Of a DNA stretch of 45,030 bases, positions 35,470 to 43,763 are shown piece by piece. Every line of letters starts with the position of its first letter. Position 1 is the first letter of the stretch. Source of the DNA: Alphaproteobacteria bacterium (GTDB lineage: Bacteria; Pseudomonadota; Alphaproteobacteria; JABAAW01; JAHZMA01); assembly GCA_022599575.1 (NCBI GenBank), contig JAHZMA010000049.1:1-45030 (forward strand), written 5' to 3'. Made by a program: the position numbers and the translations under genes. The notes under the pieces were generated by a model. The model ran no database searches. It worked only from the letters and a program-made list of their open reading frames with translations, and had not been told where the DNA came from.

Positions 35470-35607
35470 GGGGTTGTAGTGTTGGGTATGGCAAGGCACG
35501 GTATCGCCCTTTGTGATAAACACCTCTAAAAGCGCACACCTCCGCTAATATTGGACACAGCGGTGGGATTATCAAGGCACGCTAGATTTTAGTGTTAAGT
35601 AACAGCG

Positions 35608-35698
35608 GGGGGCAAGCGAAGCATATCTTACTTTCAATGCGACACTGGAGCATTGAAAATTTTAGATATACTGGGTTGCCAATTCTGACTCGTATTGA
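35608..35698 (+). repeat. 91-bp repeat element, copy 2
   Basis: Direct match to 323-413 with three mismatches. The internal CTTTCAATGC/GCATTGAAA stem is retained with a slightly shortened arm. As in copy 1, it begins at a CAGCGGGGGG motif and ends in TCGTATTGA. Confidence 0.75.
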
Positions 35699-35778
35699 AC
35701 GCCCTGACACGCACGATGCTAGTATTGAGTATAGCGGGGGGATTATCAAGGTACGCTAGATTTTAATATTAAGCACAG

Positions 35779-35870
35779 CGGTGGGGGGTATGGGGGGCGT
35801 CATCGCGTGGCAATGGGCTTATGCCTCATTGCCGAAGCGTATGTCGCAAAGCCCCCCATATATTAATGTA
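35779..35870 (+). repeat. Palindromic element with variable inner stem, copy 2
   Basis: Outer arms TATGGGGGGC (35789-35798) and GCCCCCCATA (35851-35860) are identical to those at 601-700. The inner stem is GGCAATG paired with CATTGCC (35809-35833), different from copy 1 (CTTGGC/GCCAAG) and copy 3 (GGCGGTG/CACCGCC) but fully paired. Confidence 0.65.
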
Positions 35871-36029
35871 TTGCAACACGCATCTCTGCCAATGCTGACG
35901 AATCTAGCAACACGCACCTAAACAGGTGATTGAGCCTGCCGAAATCCCATGTGCTACACTCCTGAAGCACTGCCTATGGATTATCACCTGCGAGAGAATG
36001 ACGGAGTAGAGATGATAGTTATTTTTGTG

Positions 36030-38165
36030 TTACTCTTGAAAAGAATGATTTTTTATAAAGCCTTCTATATTAAATGCAAAAGTTTTTTTGATAAATTTTT
36101 TATTACCAAAAATACAAACTTCATCTTCTGGAATAAAACTTTCTAAAGTTGGTTTGTGAAAAATGTCGTTTTCTAAATATTCATATAAATCATTAGCTGT
36201 AAATCTATTACTCTTCCATAGACATATTGTTTTTTCATTTATGTTGCTAAAACTTGCTTCAATCAAATTTATCTTACCTGAATCTATAAAATTAGTTATT
36301 TCTGATATTGTTCTTACAGAATGCCCTTTAATCCGCAATCCATTAAACATGCGATTAGACATAATAATACTTGTTACTAATGTAGCATCAGCAATCTTCC
36401 AACCTAAGTTTTGACTTAAATATTGTTTAAATTTATCCTCTTGATATAAATGCTTGAAGCGCTGTAATTGGTTAGAAGCTTTTATAATATAATCGTAACT
36501 GGTTCGTAGCTCATGTGCATCACATGGAAGATTAGAATTTTTACATTCAAAAACAAATAAATAGCCATCACATAATGCAATATTATCAATCTCCCCTTGC
36601 TTACCGTTCCACTTATAAGGAAAATTACTTTTTACTTGAAAATTCTTTGAAAATAATGCGTCATATACCAGCTTTGGTAATGGGTCATCAGTGCCGTCTT
36701 CATAAAACCGCCTTGTTGATAATTGCAATGAATTTCTTAATATGTTAGTATTTCCAATGATATTATGAGGTGCAGAAACAAAACCTTCCTCAATTTTTAA
36801 AATTGGTTGATACATAATATCAAAAAACCCACTCTTATTTTTAAAATTATATGAAAGAAAGTTAATTAATTTTTCCGATGATTTATCAAGAACCATATCC
36901 AATATTTGCTTTAATAAATTTAATTCTAAATATGGCACGAAAGATTGGTTGGTTGTATGTATTTCTGTTTGCATACGTGACTCACAATAATAAAATAATG
37001 CCCAACGAGATAAATTTATAAAACGTTGAAAACGAATAATATCAAACATACACACCCCAGCAGCAACTTCAAAATCTAATAATTCCTGTGGTTCAATGTT
37101 CCATTCCAATACAGCCCCATCAATTTGCATTATTTCTTCGGGAAATAAGAATTTTCCAAAAATTTTTTGTTCTTTTAGAAAATAATCATAAAATTTTAAA
37201 ACATACCGTGGAAAAGGATTTTCAAATAAAGTGATCATTTCCTTGCCAAATTTATCATTATAGATTTTTGCCATTTCTTTAACAAAGTTTTCTTTATGAT
37301 GTTGAAAGACAAGCCCCCTCTTTATTTGTTGAAAACCTACACCTACATATCCTAAACGCCTTGCTTTCTCAAATTCGTCAGAGGGAGGATGTAATTCATA
37401 TATATGATTATCTTTATTATTGATTAAAACTTTATAACCATAAAAATCAATTTTCACTTCAGCATCGACAATAAAACGAATTTTTGTCGCTTTTGCTAGT
37501 AATTTATCAGCATGAGAAAGAGAGAAATCCATGTTATTATCAGGTAATGGCTGACGCTCACCAACATGCTTATGGTATAAAAACACAATATAACTACAAG
37601 CTTCCGCAATAAAGTCAGGAAAAATAAAATTTATGCTATCGTCTATTTTTGCACTATAGTCAAGCTGACCTGTTGTAGCTTGTAACATAAAATGTAGGTC
37701 TGTTTTAACCAAAACTTCCCGTAATAAATTTCCTTTTCTTTCTTTTAGTTCTTTAACAATTTGCTCTTTTAACTGTCTGGCTTCTTCACATATTATGTAA
37801 AGAGAAGCTAAACTTTTAAAATAAGATTTAATATCATCGGTTAAATGTAATTTATCATACGCATTTTCAATAATTTCTTTCAATAAACCAGAGGATGCAA
37901 AATCATTTTGTGATGCCCGTAACACTCCTTTTTGCTTGGCGTTATTGATAAAGTTTTTTGCATTTACCAACAAGCCCAATAGCAACCAATTACTAGCTTG
38001 ACTTGTTTTCTGTTTCCCTATATTTCTCTGAAGTTCTTGAATAATGTATTGAATATCATTTTTATGATATTCATCACTATTAATATTCTTCTGAAAATAA
38101 TCAATAGAATTATACCAATCATTTTGGGGGGCTGAAGAAATTAAAGAGGTAATTTTTTGCGTCAT
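36030..38165 (-). CDS. Large protein with C-terminal PD-(D/E)XK-type nuclease motif
   Basis: No named family recognised. The protein is 711 aa from ATG 38165, which is preceded by GAGG; an upstream GTG at 38174 is less likely. A long helical N-terminal part (1-500) lacks membrane segments. The C-terminal part has GEIDNIALCDGYLFVFECKNS: Asp527, Glu540 and Lys542 form a D-Xn-ExK site as in restriction-like and NERD-type nucleases. The gene is markedly more A+T-rich than neighbouring core genes. It stands alone between two repeat fields, and the structured RNA copy B starts about 130 bases upstream on the other strand. A defence or mobile-element role is inference. Confidence 0.65.
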   Translation of the reverse strand: MTQKITSLISSAPQNDWYNSIDYFQKNINSDEYHKNDIQYIIQELQRNIGKQKTSQASNWLLLGLLVNAKNFINNAKQKGVLRASQNDFASSGLLKEIIENAYDKLHLTDDIKSYFKSLASLYIICEEARQLKEQIVKELKERKGNLLREVLVKTDLHFMLQATTGQLDYSAKIDDSINFIFPDFIAEACSYIVFLYHKHVGERQPLPDNNMDFSLSHADKLLAKATKIRFIVDAEVKIDFYGYKVLINNKDNHIYELHPPSDEFEKARRLGYVGVGFQQIKRGLVFQHHKENFVKEMAKIYNDKFGKEMITLFENPFPRYVLKFYDYFLKEQKIFGKFLFPEEIMQIDGAVLEWNIEPQELLDFEVAAGVCMFDIIRFQRFINLSRWALFYYCESRMQTEIHTTNQSFVPYLELNLLKQILDMVLDKSSEKLINFLSYNFKNKSGFFDIMYQPILKIEEGFVSAPHNIIGNTNILRNSLQLSTRRFYEDGTDDPLPKLVYDALFSKNFQVKSNFPYKWNGKQGEIDNIALCDGYLFVFECKNSNLPCDAHELRTSYDYIIKASNQLQRFKHLYQEDKFKQYLSQNLGWKIADATLVTSIIMSNRMFNGLRIKGHSVRTISEITNFIDSGKINLIEASFSNINEKTICLWKSNRFTANDLYEYLENDIFHKPTLESFIPEDEVCIFGNKKFIKKTFAFNIEGFIKNHSFQE

Positions 38166-38259
38166 TATCCTCACCCTGTAATTGCAATTATTTATTTTAA
38201 GTAGAAGTATTTTACTACCTATATATTATAACAAGAAAAATTCATTTGTAAAACTTTAC

Positions 38260-38288
38260 TTGCCTTCACCTCCTCTTTCCTGTATAAT
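38260..38288 (+). promoter_or_regulatory. Sigma70 promoter of structured RNA copy B
   Basis: TTGCCT (38260-38265) and TATAAT (38283-38288) are spaced by exactly 17 bases, the same layout as copy A. The start is expected at about 38295. The spacer sequence is unrelated to that of copy A. Confidence 0.75.
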
Positions 38289-38294
38289 TACCAT

Positions 38295-38536
38295 ATCGTT
38301 TGAAAAGTTTCGAGCGTGGGGCTTAATAACTCCTCTAATACAGTGCGGTTGCATCAACCGTGATTTGACGCATTTTCATGATATTATTGTTTGCGTCGAT
38401 GATGCGCCTATCTCAGCTTTGGCTGGGGGGTGGTGCTATATGTCCAAGCGTCCGCGCCAAAAAGCGTCACGGCCGTTTATCACTGTATCAGCGGTTTATT
38501 AACTCCCAGCTACTAGAGTTTTCTAGTAGCTTTTTT
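38295..38536 (+). ncRNA. Structured RNA of about 240 nt, unknown family, copy B
   Basis: Second copy of the RNA at 1026-1269. Identical blocks: GTGCGGTTGCATCAACCGTG, GGTGCTATATGTCCAAGCG, GCCAAAAAGC, and the 28-base terminator. The stem TTGACGC/GCGTCGA keeps its arms while its ~20-base loop is different. GCTGGG/CCCAGC again closes the 3' domain, with one G-T pair in place of copy A's A-T pairs. The inner hairpin arms have changed (CCGCGC..GCG.CACGG) while the CAAAAA loop is kept. Frameshifting length differences exclude a conserved protein. Family not recognised. Confidence 0.75.
38509..38536 (+). terminator. Intrinsic terminator of structured RNA copy B
   Basis: GCTACTAGA-GTTT-TCTAGTAGC followed by T6, identical to 1242-1269. 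Confidence 0.9.
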
Positions 38537-38652
38537 GTTGATGCCTTGAAAGATTCGCATCGATGAAACGCTTATTTGGTTCGTAACCGCTAATATAAGA
38601 AAAACGGCGCGACTCTCTCACCCCTCATCATTTGTGATGAGGGGTGTTTTTT
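38537..38652 (+). ncRNA. Segment with second terminator downstream of RNA copy B
   Basis: About 45 bases after the first terminator match copy A's corresponding segment (TTGTTGATGCC...GATTCGCATYGATGAAACGCTTAT). After that the two loci diverge. The segment ends in CACCCCTCATCA-TTTG-TGATGAGGGGTG plus T6 (38619-38652). It may be a separate small RNA or a read-through tail; no promoter is obvious. Confidence 0.4.
38619..38652 (+). terminator. Strong intrinsic terminator (CATCA-core family)
   Basis: Perfect 12-bp stem identical to that at 1478-1505 with a one-base change in the loop; T6 tail. Confidence 0.9.
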
Positions 38653-38659
38653 GGGCGTG

Positions 38660-38880
38660 TAGCACATAAGGCGGTGCGTGTGTTTATTGCGTTCATAGTA
38701 TCAAGGGGGGTGCGGCGCAACTTCTCGGCGGCGTTTACTCAATACAAGCCAGAATAGGCAAGCGGGTGCGGTTAAAGTTTTGAAAATATATTTTCAAAAC
38801 AAACCTGCCGTGCTTGCCCCCTTAATAATCCCCCCGCCTTACCAAAAATTAGCGGAGGTGCGTGTCAGAATAGGCAATCC
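38660..38880. repeat. Repeat field between RNA copy B and the sbmA-like gene
   Basis: Contains the 45-bp element (38689-38731) that is inverted at 421-465. It also has a GTTTTGAAAATATATTTTCAAAAC palindrome (about 38777-38800), an inverted CAGCGGGGGGATTAT motif (38821-38838) and an AGCGGAGGTGCGTGTCAG module (38851-38868). The field ends a few bases before the stop codon of the sbmA-like gene. No gene seen. Confidence 0.6.
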
Positions 38881-38884
38881 GCAT

Positions 38885-39868
38885 CTATTTCCTCTGCGGT
38901 AGGTTGCTTTCAAATTCGCGCAAGCGTTTGAAGATACTCCGCAATTCGGTAATGGTAATCCAATTATCTAATATCACCGCAAAGCTACCATAGACTTTAT
39001 CAAACGCATTGCTAACTTGAATTAACACCCCTAATGTGACCGTGCCTGCGAATAATGCGGGTGCAATTAGCACAAGCGGTAGCAAGATAACCGTTTGACT
39101 GAAAAAGATGTACCATATATCATAATAGGCGGTATGCAAAAATAGTTGCTGATAATTAAAGCGAATACCAGTAAATAATTCGAATAATTTTGGTTGGGCT
39201 GCATAATCTTTTTTATTATCCTCGCCATAGACCAATTCTTTACGGTAGGCGGCTTCAACTTTTTGATTGTTATATTCAAGCAAGGGTAACTTCCAACTCA
39301 CCAGCCATGAAATCGTTAAGCCACCGAGTGAGATAAACAAAGCCACCCATACCAGCGAGCCCGAAAAAATTTCGACAACAGGCAGACTAACTTCTTTGCT
39401 TAACCCCCATAGAATTGGGATAAATGCCACCAATGTAAATAATGCCCTCACAACATCTAAGAATAATTTTTCTACAATGCGCCCAAAGCGGTAAGTATCT
39501 TCCTGAATCCGTTGTGACGAACCCTCAATCTCCTCATCTACCTCGCGCCATAATGGAATATAAGCATAATTAATGGCTTGCCGCCAGCGCAGCACATAGA
39601 TGCGGTTAAACCAGTTGGCGGCTGTGCTGATGGCAATTAACGGAAATACCACATAGGCGAATATTCTAATTTGATACCAAAAGTCGGTCATGCTATGGTC
39701 TTCGGGCTTTTGGATAATATCGTAAAAATCGCGATACCATTCATTTAAGAATACCGATATTCTAACACTTATCGCCAGAAATATCACCAATAGCAACAAA
39801 CCACCCCATGCCCATAAACGCCACTCACGCGACATATAGAAGGATTTAAACAAAACCATTTTAAGCAT
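38885..39868 (-). CDS. SbmA/BacA-like transporter family protein
   Basis: 327-aa inner-membrane protein of the SbmA/BacA family, which imports peptides such as proline-rich antimicrobial peptides and bleomycin. Core signatures match: FLNEWYRDFYDIIQ, YVLRWRQAINYAYIPLWR, SQRIQEDTYRFGRI, LEYNNQKVEAAYRKELVYGEDN, and a C-terminal DNWITITELRSIFKRLREFE. Compared with E. coli SbmA (406 aa) it lacks about 75 N-terminal residues including the first membrane segments. The ATG at 39868 has GAGAGG nine bases upstream, so the short form appears genuine. No ATPase domain. The gene ends directly at a repeat field. Confidence 0.85.
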   Translation of the reverse strand: MLKMVLFKSFYMSREWRLWAWGGLLLLVIFLAISVRISVFLNEWYRDFYDIIQKPEDHSMTDFWYQIRIFAYVVFPLIAISTAANWFNRIYVLRWRQAINYAYIPLWREVDEEIEGSSQRIQEDTYRFGRIVEKLFLDVVRALFTLVAFIPILWGLSKEVSLPVVEIFSGSLVWVALFISLGGLTISWLVSWKLPLLEYNNQKVEAAYRKELVYGEDNKKDYAAQPKLFELFTGIRFNYQQLFLHTAYYDIWYIFFSQTVILLPLVLIAPALFAGTVTLGVLIQVSNAFDKVYGSFAVILDNWITITELRSIFKRLREFESNLPQRK

Positions 39869-40062
39869 ATTATATTACCTCTCAATCCCTATAGATTTAT
39901 CTTTTTATTATCAATTATTAAGTTGCATGCTTATAACATTTTTTTAATGTAAAATATACGATAAATTGCTAATTTTCATAATGAATGATGATGTTAGCTA
40001 TGTTATAAAAAGAGTAAATATTTTCAAGAGGACAATGTAATGACGATAATGAGGGTGATAGT

Positions 40063-41214
40063 ATGAGTGATGAATATGCACAAAATGAGAGGCAGGCTAC
40101 AAAATTATCAAATATAACGATTAAAGGATTTAAATCTCTAGAAAATATTGAAAATTTTTCCTTGCAAAATATGAATATTCTGGTTGGTGCAAACGGCACA
40201 GGCAAATCTAATTTTCTTAATTTTTTTGGTATGCTGAGCTGGATGATACGCGGTAAAAACTTACAAGTATATATCGCTAAAAAAGGTGGCGGTGATGATT
40301 TGTTATTTAATGGCGCAAAACATACGCGCTCTATTGAATGTATTATGACTTTCAAAGGCAAAACAGGGCAAACAGAATATAGCTTTCATTTGCAACATAC
40401 AGAAAATAATCAGCTTGTGTTTTCTCGTGAAGAATATAGATTTACTGGTAACCATGAGAGAAACAATAATCTCTCAACACCTAATTGGACACCGCTTGGT
40501 ATTGGGCATATGGAAGCTAAAATTCATGATATTACTGATGATAAAACAGCCCACATCACACGTAAAATTTTACAAAATTGTACCATCTATCAATTTCATG
40601 ATACTTCTGAAACCAGTCCATTAAAATTCTCTTCAGATATGGCTGATAAAGTTTTCTTAAAAGGTGATGGACAAAATCTTGCATCTATTTTATATGATTT
40701 GCAGCAGAATCAAAATAAATATTATCAAGAGATTGTTAATACAATACAGTTGGTTCTTCCTGTTTTTGCAGATTTTGAGTTGCAACCTTATCATGAAAAA
40801 ATAGCATTACGGTGGCGCGCAAAGAATATGAATGATAAAACATTCGGTGCTCATTTAACATCAGATGGCACATTACGCTTTTTTGCACTGGTAACCTTGC
40901 TATGCTTACCCAAAGATCGGATATCTGATGTTGTATTATTAGATGAGCCTGAATTAGGCTTGCATCCCTATGCGATTTCATTATTGGCAGATTTGATTAA
41001 GCGTTTGGCAAAAAGCAAACAGGTGATTGTGGCAACACAGTCAACATTGTTACTCAATGAATTTGATGTTGAGAATATCATTATAACTAATATGGCTGAA
41101 AATGGGGCAACAACATTTTCGCGTCTTAAAAAAAATAAATTCCAAAAATGGTTAGATGAATATAATCTTGGAGATTTATGGCAAAAAAACGTTTTTGGTG
41201 GCAACCCTAAATGA
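40063..41214 (+). CDS. AAA (SMC/RecF/OLD-like) ATPase
   Basis: 383-aa ABC-type AAA ATPase. Walker A VGANGTGKSN (41-50) follows LSNITIKGFKSLENI, the usual RecF/OLD-type opening. A signature-like HLTSDGTLRFFALVTLLC precedes Walker B VVLLDEPELGLHPYA (Asp294, Glu295) and a D-loop/H-switch VIVATQSTLLLNEF. No C-terminal Toprim domain: the nuclease-like partner is the next gene, overlapping by 4 bases. This layout resembles OLD-family nucleases split in two and the ATPase/Toprim pairs of PARIS-type defence, but the partner here is DUF4276, not DUF4435. ATG at 40063 with GAGGGTGA upstream. Confidence 0.85.
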   Translation: MSDEYAQNERQATKLSNITIKGFKSLENIENFSLQNMNILVGANGTGKSNFLNFFGMLSWMIRGKNLQVYIAKKGGGDDLLFNGAKHTRSIECIMTFKGKTGQTEYSFHLQHTENNQLVFSREEYRFTGNHERNNNLSTPNWTPLGIGHMEAKIHDITDDKTAHITRKILQNCTIYQFHDTSETSPLKFSSDMADKVFLKGDGQNLASILYDLQQNQNKYYQEIVNTIQLVLPVFADFELQPYHEKIALRWRAKNMNDKTFGAHLTSDGTLRFFALVTLLCLPKDRISDVVLLDEPELGLHPYAISLLADLIKRLAKSKQVIVATQSTLLLNEFDVENIIITNMAENGATTFSRLKKNKFQKWLDEYNLGDLWQKNVFGGNPK

Positions 41215-41771
41215 AACGGCTTGCTATAATTGTTGAAGGATATACAGAATATTATTTTGTTGAAAATATTCTAAAAAAACATCTGCCCAAATTGAATATT
41301 ACAGCTATTAATTTATGTGGGGGTGGAATATCTTTCAAATCTGTTTTAGGCGATGCAAAGATTTTACTTCATAATTATGATTATGTAACAACATTGGTAG
41401 ATTATTATCAATTTAGAAAACCTGAACATATGCAAACCATCGACGACATTGAAAATGGATTAGAGCAAGCAATAAGCAATAAAAAATTTATTCCGTATCT
41501 TCAAAAACATGAATTTGAAGCTTTGGTGTTTTCTGATATAGCAAGGATACAGGATAATTTGGGCGAAAATTCGCAATTACAAAAAATACGGCAGCAACCC
41601 GAAGAAATAAATCATAATGAACCCCCGTCAAAATTATTAATGCGAATCTTTCCTGACTATAACAAAACATCTGATGGCATTACTATCTTAAAAGCAACTT
41701 CGTGGAATACAATAAGGCAAGAATGTCCGCGTTTTAATGAGTGGATAACAAAATTAGAAACTCTGGGATAA
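41211..41771 (+). CDS. DUF4276 family protein (Toprim-like)
   Basis: 186-aa protein of the DUF4276 family, thought to have a Toprim-like fold. AIIVEGYTEYYFVENIL holds the Glu9...Glu13 pair, LVDYYQF gives the expected acidic strand, and QKHEFEALVFSD is a family hallmark. Its ATG overlaps the ATPase stop (ATGA), so the two are translationally coupled and probably act as one complex. By analogy with OLD and PARIS the pair may be an anti-phage or nucleic-acid-cleaving module; this is inference. No toxin or immunity gene is seen after it. Confidence 0.8.
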   Translation: MKRLAIIVEGYTEYYFVENILKKHLPKLNITAINLCGGGISFKSVLGDAKILLHNYDYVTTLVDYYQFRKPEHMQTIDDIENGLEQAISNKKFIPYLQKHEFEALVFSDIARIQDNLGENSQLQKIRQQPEEINHNEPPSKLLMRIFPDYNKTSDGITILKATSWNTIRQECPRFNEWITKLETLG

Positions 41772-41863
41772 CCCTAACAGACTTCGCCATCCGTTAAATC
41801 TTGTGAATTCGTTAATGGTCTCACCACCATGCTTGGGTATGTCGTGTTTTATCCGATTTTTTA

Positions 41864-42052
41864 TTATGAGGCATTCTGCATCTTATCGTCTATTTCTTCT
41901 ACCATTTCGCGTGTGATATTATCATTTTCAATTTTTGTGTTGCCATAGACAAAACTAATTCTATGGTCGCGCTCTTGTTCTTTGGTCAAAGGTGGTAATT
42001 TGCGGACATCTTCAACAAAATTATTCCAACCTTGCTTACTCGTTAAATTCAT
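41864..42052 (-). CDS. Small Fic-like stub, 62 aa
   Basis: The only recognisable stretch is ISFVYGNTKIENDNITREMV. It resembles the N-terminal inhibitory-helix region of Fic proteins, where FVYNSN.IEGN.LT is common. The glutamate of the inhibitory motif is kept, but the Ser/Thr four residues before it is Asn. No HPFxxGNGR catalytic motif follows in the remaining coding sequence or in the bases up to the neighbouring gene. It could be a truncated fic or a free antitoxin-like domain. ATG at 42052 with AAAGAG seven bases upstream looks translatable. Confidence 0.5.
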   Translation of the reverse strand: MNLTSKQGWNNFVEDVRKLPPLTKEQERDHRISFVYGNTKIENDNITREMVEEIDDKMQNAS

Positions 42053-42300
42053 AGCAATACTCTTTTTGTTATTTCAATGATTATCGATTCGACTTACTTT
42101 AACCTAAAAGCAATGATAATGCCACAAAATCATATCAAAATTTTAACTATATGTTAGTGTATTTTTTTGATGTGAAATATATGATTAATTACAAGCTGTT
42201 GTTTTTTATGATTTGGTAATGCTGGTATTGAGCAATCTAGTGGGGGTTGTTAAGACGCACTCTCCCCCTCGTCTTCATTCCTGCGGCGGTAGAGTTCACT
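42053..42300. other. Gene-free stretch between the Fic-like stub and the LytTR gene
   Basis: A+T-rich in its first half. Near 42228-42262 there is a decayed repeat remnant (TATTGAGCAATCTAGTGGGGGTTGTTAAGACGCAC) that corresponds to the intergenic TATTGAGTA...GCGGGGGATTATCAAG..CACGC module. No gene or clear terminator seen. Confidence 0.4.
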
Positions 42301-43101
42301 CTATTGTTCCAAATATTTTTTTATTTTCGGCAGATGATAGCGGCTAATCGGGAATTTTATGCCATCTTTTAACAATAAATAATGTTGATTGCCCTCGCGG
42401 ATGATTTTCTGCATTGCCGTAAAACTCACCCAACAAGAACGGTGAGTCTGTAACCCAATATTCTGTAACATCGGCACGGCATCTTTCATTCGCATCAATA
42501 GCAATTCCACCCCCTTATCGGTTTTTACTTCTAAATAATGGTCGGCTGATTTTAAGTAAATCAATTCGCCTCTTTTTTCTTTCGGCAAACGGGCGATAAT
42601 GCCTTTTTCAAGAATATCTTGCTCAAGAATATTGTTTTCAGGCAAGCCATTTGCGCGTGAATCCTGTTCAGATGAATTATTACCGCTAAAATAAATAAAC
42701 AACCAATTAAAGATTATCACGCAAAAACCAATGATGAGCGTCATAAAAAACACATCAAAAAACGCCATATTCTCACCATAAAATAATGGTAAAATTAGCA
42801 TCAGCCAAAGCGTGCCAGGGAACGCAAACATAAAATTAACGCCCAGCATGATAAGCAAGATAATATATTTATTGGCATCAACATAATTAAGAGACGCACG
42901 GCAGATAAATGCACTGCCCAACCATAATGGTAGCATAATCAGCGCCCACAAAAGCAAGCGTAATGCAAAAGACGTGATATCTTCACTGCTAAATGCACCC
43001 GTAATGGCGAATAAAAAAACCACAACCAGCGCACGCAATGCCTCATTCACCATGAATCGCATCCATTCACGCATCGTAAAATTTTTATTCATATCATTCA
43101 C
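42301..43101 (-). CDS. Membrane-bound LytTR transcription regulator
   Basis: About 266 aa. Four or more N-terminal helices (about 20-135: VVVFLFAITGAF, LLWALIMLPLWLG, YIILLIMLGVNFMFAFPG, VFFMTLIIGFCVIIFNWLF) are followed by a polar linker. The C-terminal LytTR DNA-binding domain has LIYLKSADHYLEVKTDKG, MRMKDAV, THRSCWVSF and PISRYHLPKIKKYL. There is no receiver domain. The start is most likely GTG at 43101 with GAGAGGGGAG eight bases upstream, or ATG at 43092; a GTG at 43138-43140 has no such support. It is divergent from the DUF2141/carotenoid oxygenase genes across 86 bases that contain a palindrome, so it probably regulates them or itself. Confidence 0.85.
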   Translation of the reverse strand: MNDMNKNFTMREWMRFMVNEALRALVVVFLFAITGAFSSEDITSFALRLLLWALIMLPLWLGSAFICRASLNYVDANKYIILLIMLGVNFMFAFPGTLWLMLILPLFYGENMAFFDVFFMTLIIGFCVIIFNWLFIYFSGNNSSEQDSRANGLPENNILEQDILEKGIIARLPKEKRGELIYLKSADHYLEVKTDKGVELLLMRMKDAVPMLQNIGLQTHRSCWVSFTAMQKIIREGNQHYLLLKDGIKFPISRYHLPKIKKYLEQ

Positions 43102-43130
43102 GAAAAATGCTCCCCTCTCGCGTAACAACG

Positions 43131-43146
43131 CTATCAGCACTGATAA
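43131..43146. promoter_or_regulatory. Palindromic operator candidate in the LytTR/DUF2141 divergent region
   Basis: CTATCAG-CA-CTGATAA is an inverted repeat with one mismatch, and a further CATGATAG lies at 43151-43158. It sits between the divergent starts at 43101 and 43188, where a regulator of both operons would bind. LytTR sites are often direct repeats, so a different protein is possible. Confidence 0.35.
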
Positions 43147-43187
43147 GGCTCATGATAGCATTGTATGGCATTAGAGGAGAATTTACA

Positions 43188-43727
43188 ATGCAAAACATAT
43201 TCATTTGCCTTTTGGTTGGCATCATCTTTCATATCAATGGCGCGGGTTTCGGCGCAAATTTCGGCGCAAGGTTCGCCCATGCTGAAACGCGCCCTGCGAT
43301 CACGCCTGCTTTGCAACTCACAATTCTATCAGCAAAAAACAGCGGTAGAATTTATCTGCAAATCATTGCCGCCCAATATGCTGATGACTTTCCATTTGCC
43401 ACCAGCCATCTAAGCATGAGTTACCAATTTGATAATGAACACCCTACGCAAATATTAACACTCCCTGAAGGCATCTATGCCATCGCCGCTTTTCATGACT
43501 TAAATGATGACAGAAAATTAAACACAAACCATGTTACTTTGCCAATCGAGCCTTACGGCTTTTCAAATAATGCGCGTCGCAGATTTGGTCCCGCTAAATT
43601 TACCGATGCACAATTTACCATCATTGATGGTAACACTACACATATGACAATCAATCTGAAGCGAGATATTGCTATGGAGATATTCATCATCATATCCACT
43701 ATCCTGACTTTAGGGCGTTTGTTGTGA
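43188..43727 (+). CDS. Secreted DUF2141 protein (first of pair)
   Basis: 179-aa protein with a signal peptide (MQNIFICLLVGIIFHINGAG...FAHA, cleavage near AHA-ET). The DUF2141 core is clear: LPEGIYAIAAFHDLNDDRKL, PIEPYGFSNNAR and FGPAKFTDAQFTI. The calcium-like loop is degraded compared with the twin (DLNDDRKLN against DLNDDGELN). A hydrophobic tail, AMEIFIIISTILTLGRLL, follows the domain and could anchor it; the twin lacks this. ATG at 43188 has AGAGGAGA upstream, so an in-frame extension back to 43107 is not used. Confidence 0.85.
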   Translation: MQNIFICLLVGIIFHINGAGFGANFGARFAHAETRPAITPALQLTILSAKNSGRIYLQIIAAQYADDFPFATSHLSMSYQFDNEHPTQILTLPEGIYAIAAFHDLNDDRKLNTNHVTLPIEPYGFSNNARRRFGPAKFTDAQFTIIDGNTTHMTINLKRDIAMEIFIIISTILTLGRLL

Positions 43728-43763
43728 AAGCCCCTCATTAAGTTATATCAAAGGAGAATAACA

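Larger units (their letters stand above)
35470..36029. other. Gene-free repeat field between the M24 peptidase and nuclease genes
   Basis: No credible gene. It holds two CAGCGG(T/G)GGGATTATCAAG units (about 35557-35576 and 35732-35750), the 91-bp repeat (35608-35698) and the variable-stem palindrome (35779-35870). It ends with a CAGGTGAT (35923-35930) / ATCACCTG (35983-35990) stem-loop that encloses GTGCT...AGCAC, followed by GAGAATGACGGAGTAGAG. The order of modules resembles 180-700, so the two fields are relatives rather than chance GC-rich DNA. Confidence 0.7.

Noticed and set aside
40063-41771. Calling the ATPase/DUF4276 pair PARIS outright
   Set aside because: PARIS AriB is DUF4435; the small protein here carries DUF4276 hallmarks, so only resemblance in layout can be claimed.
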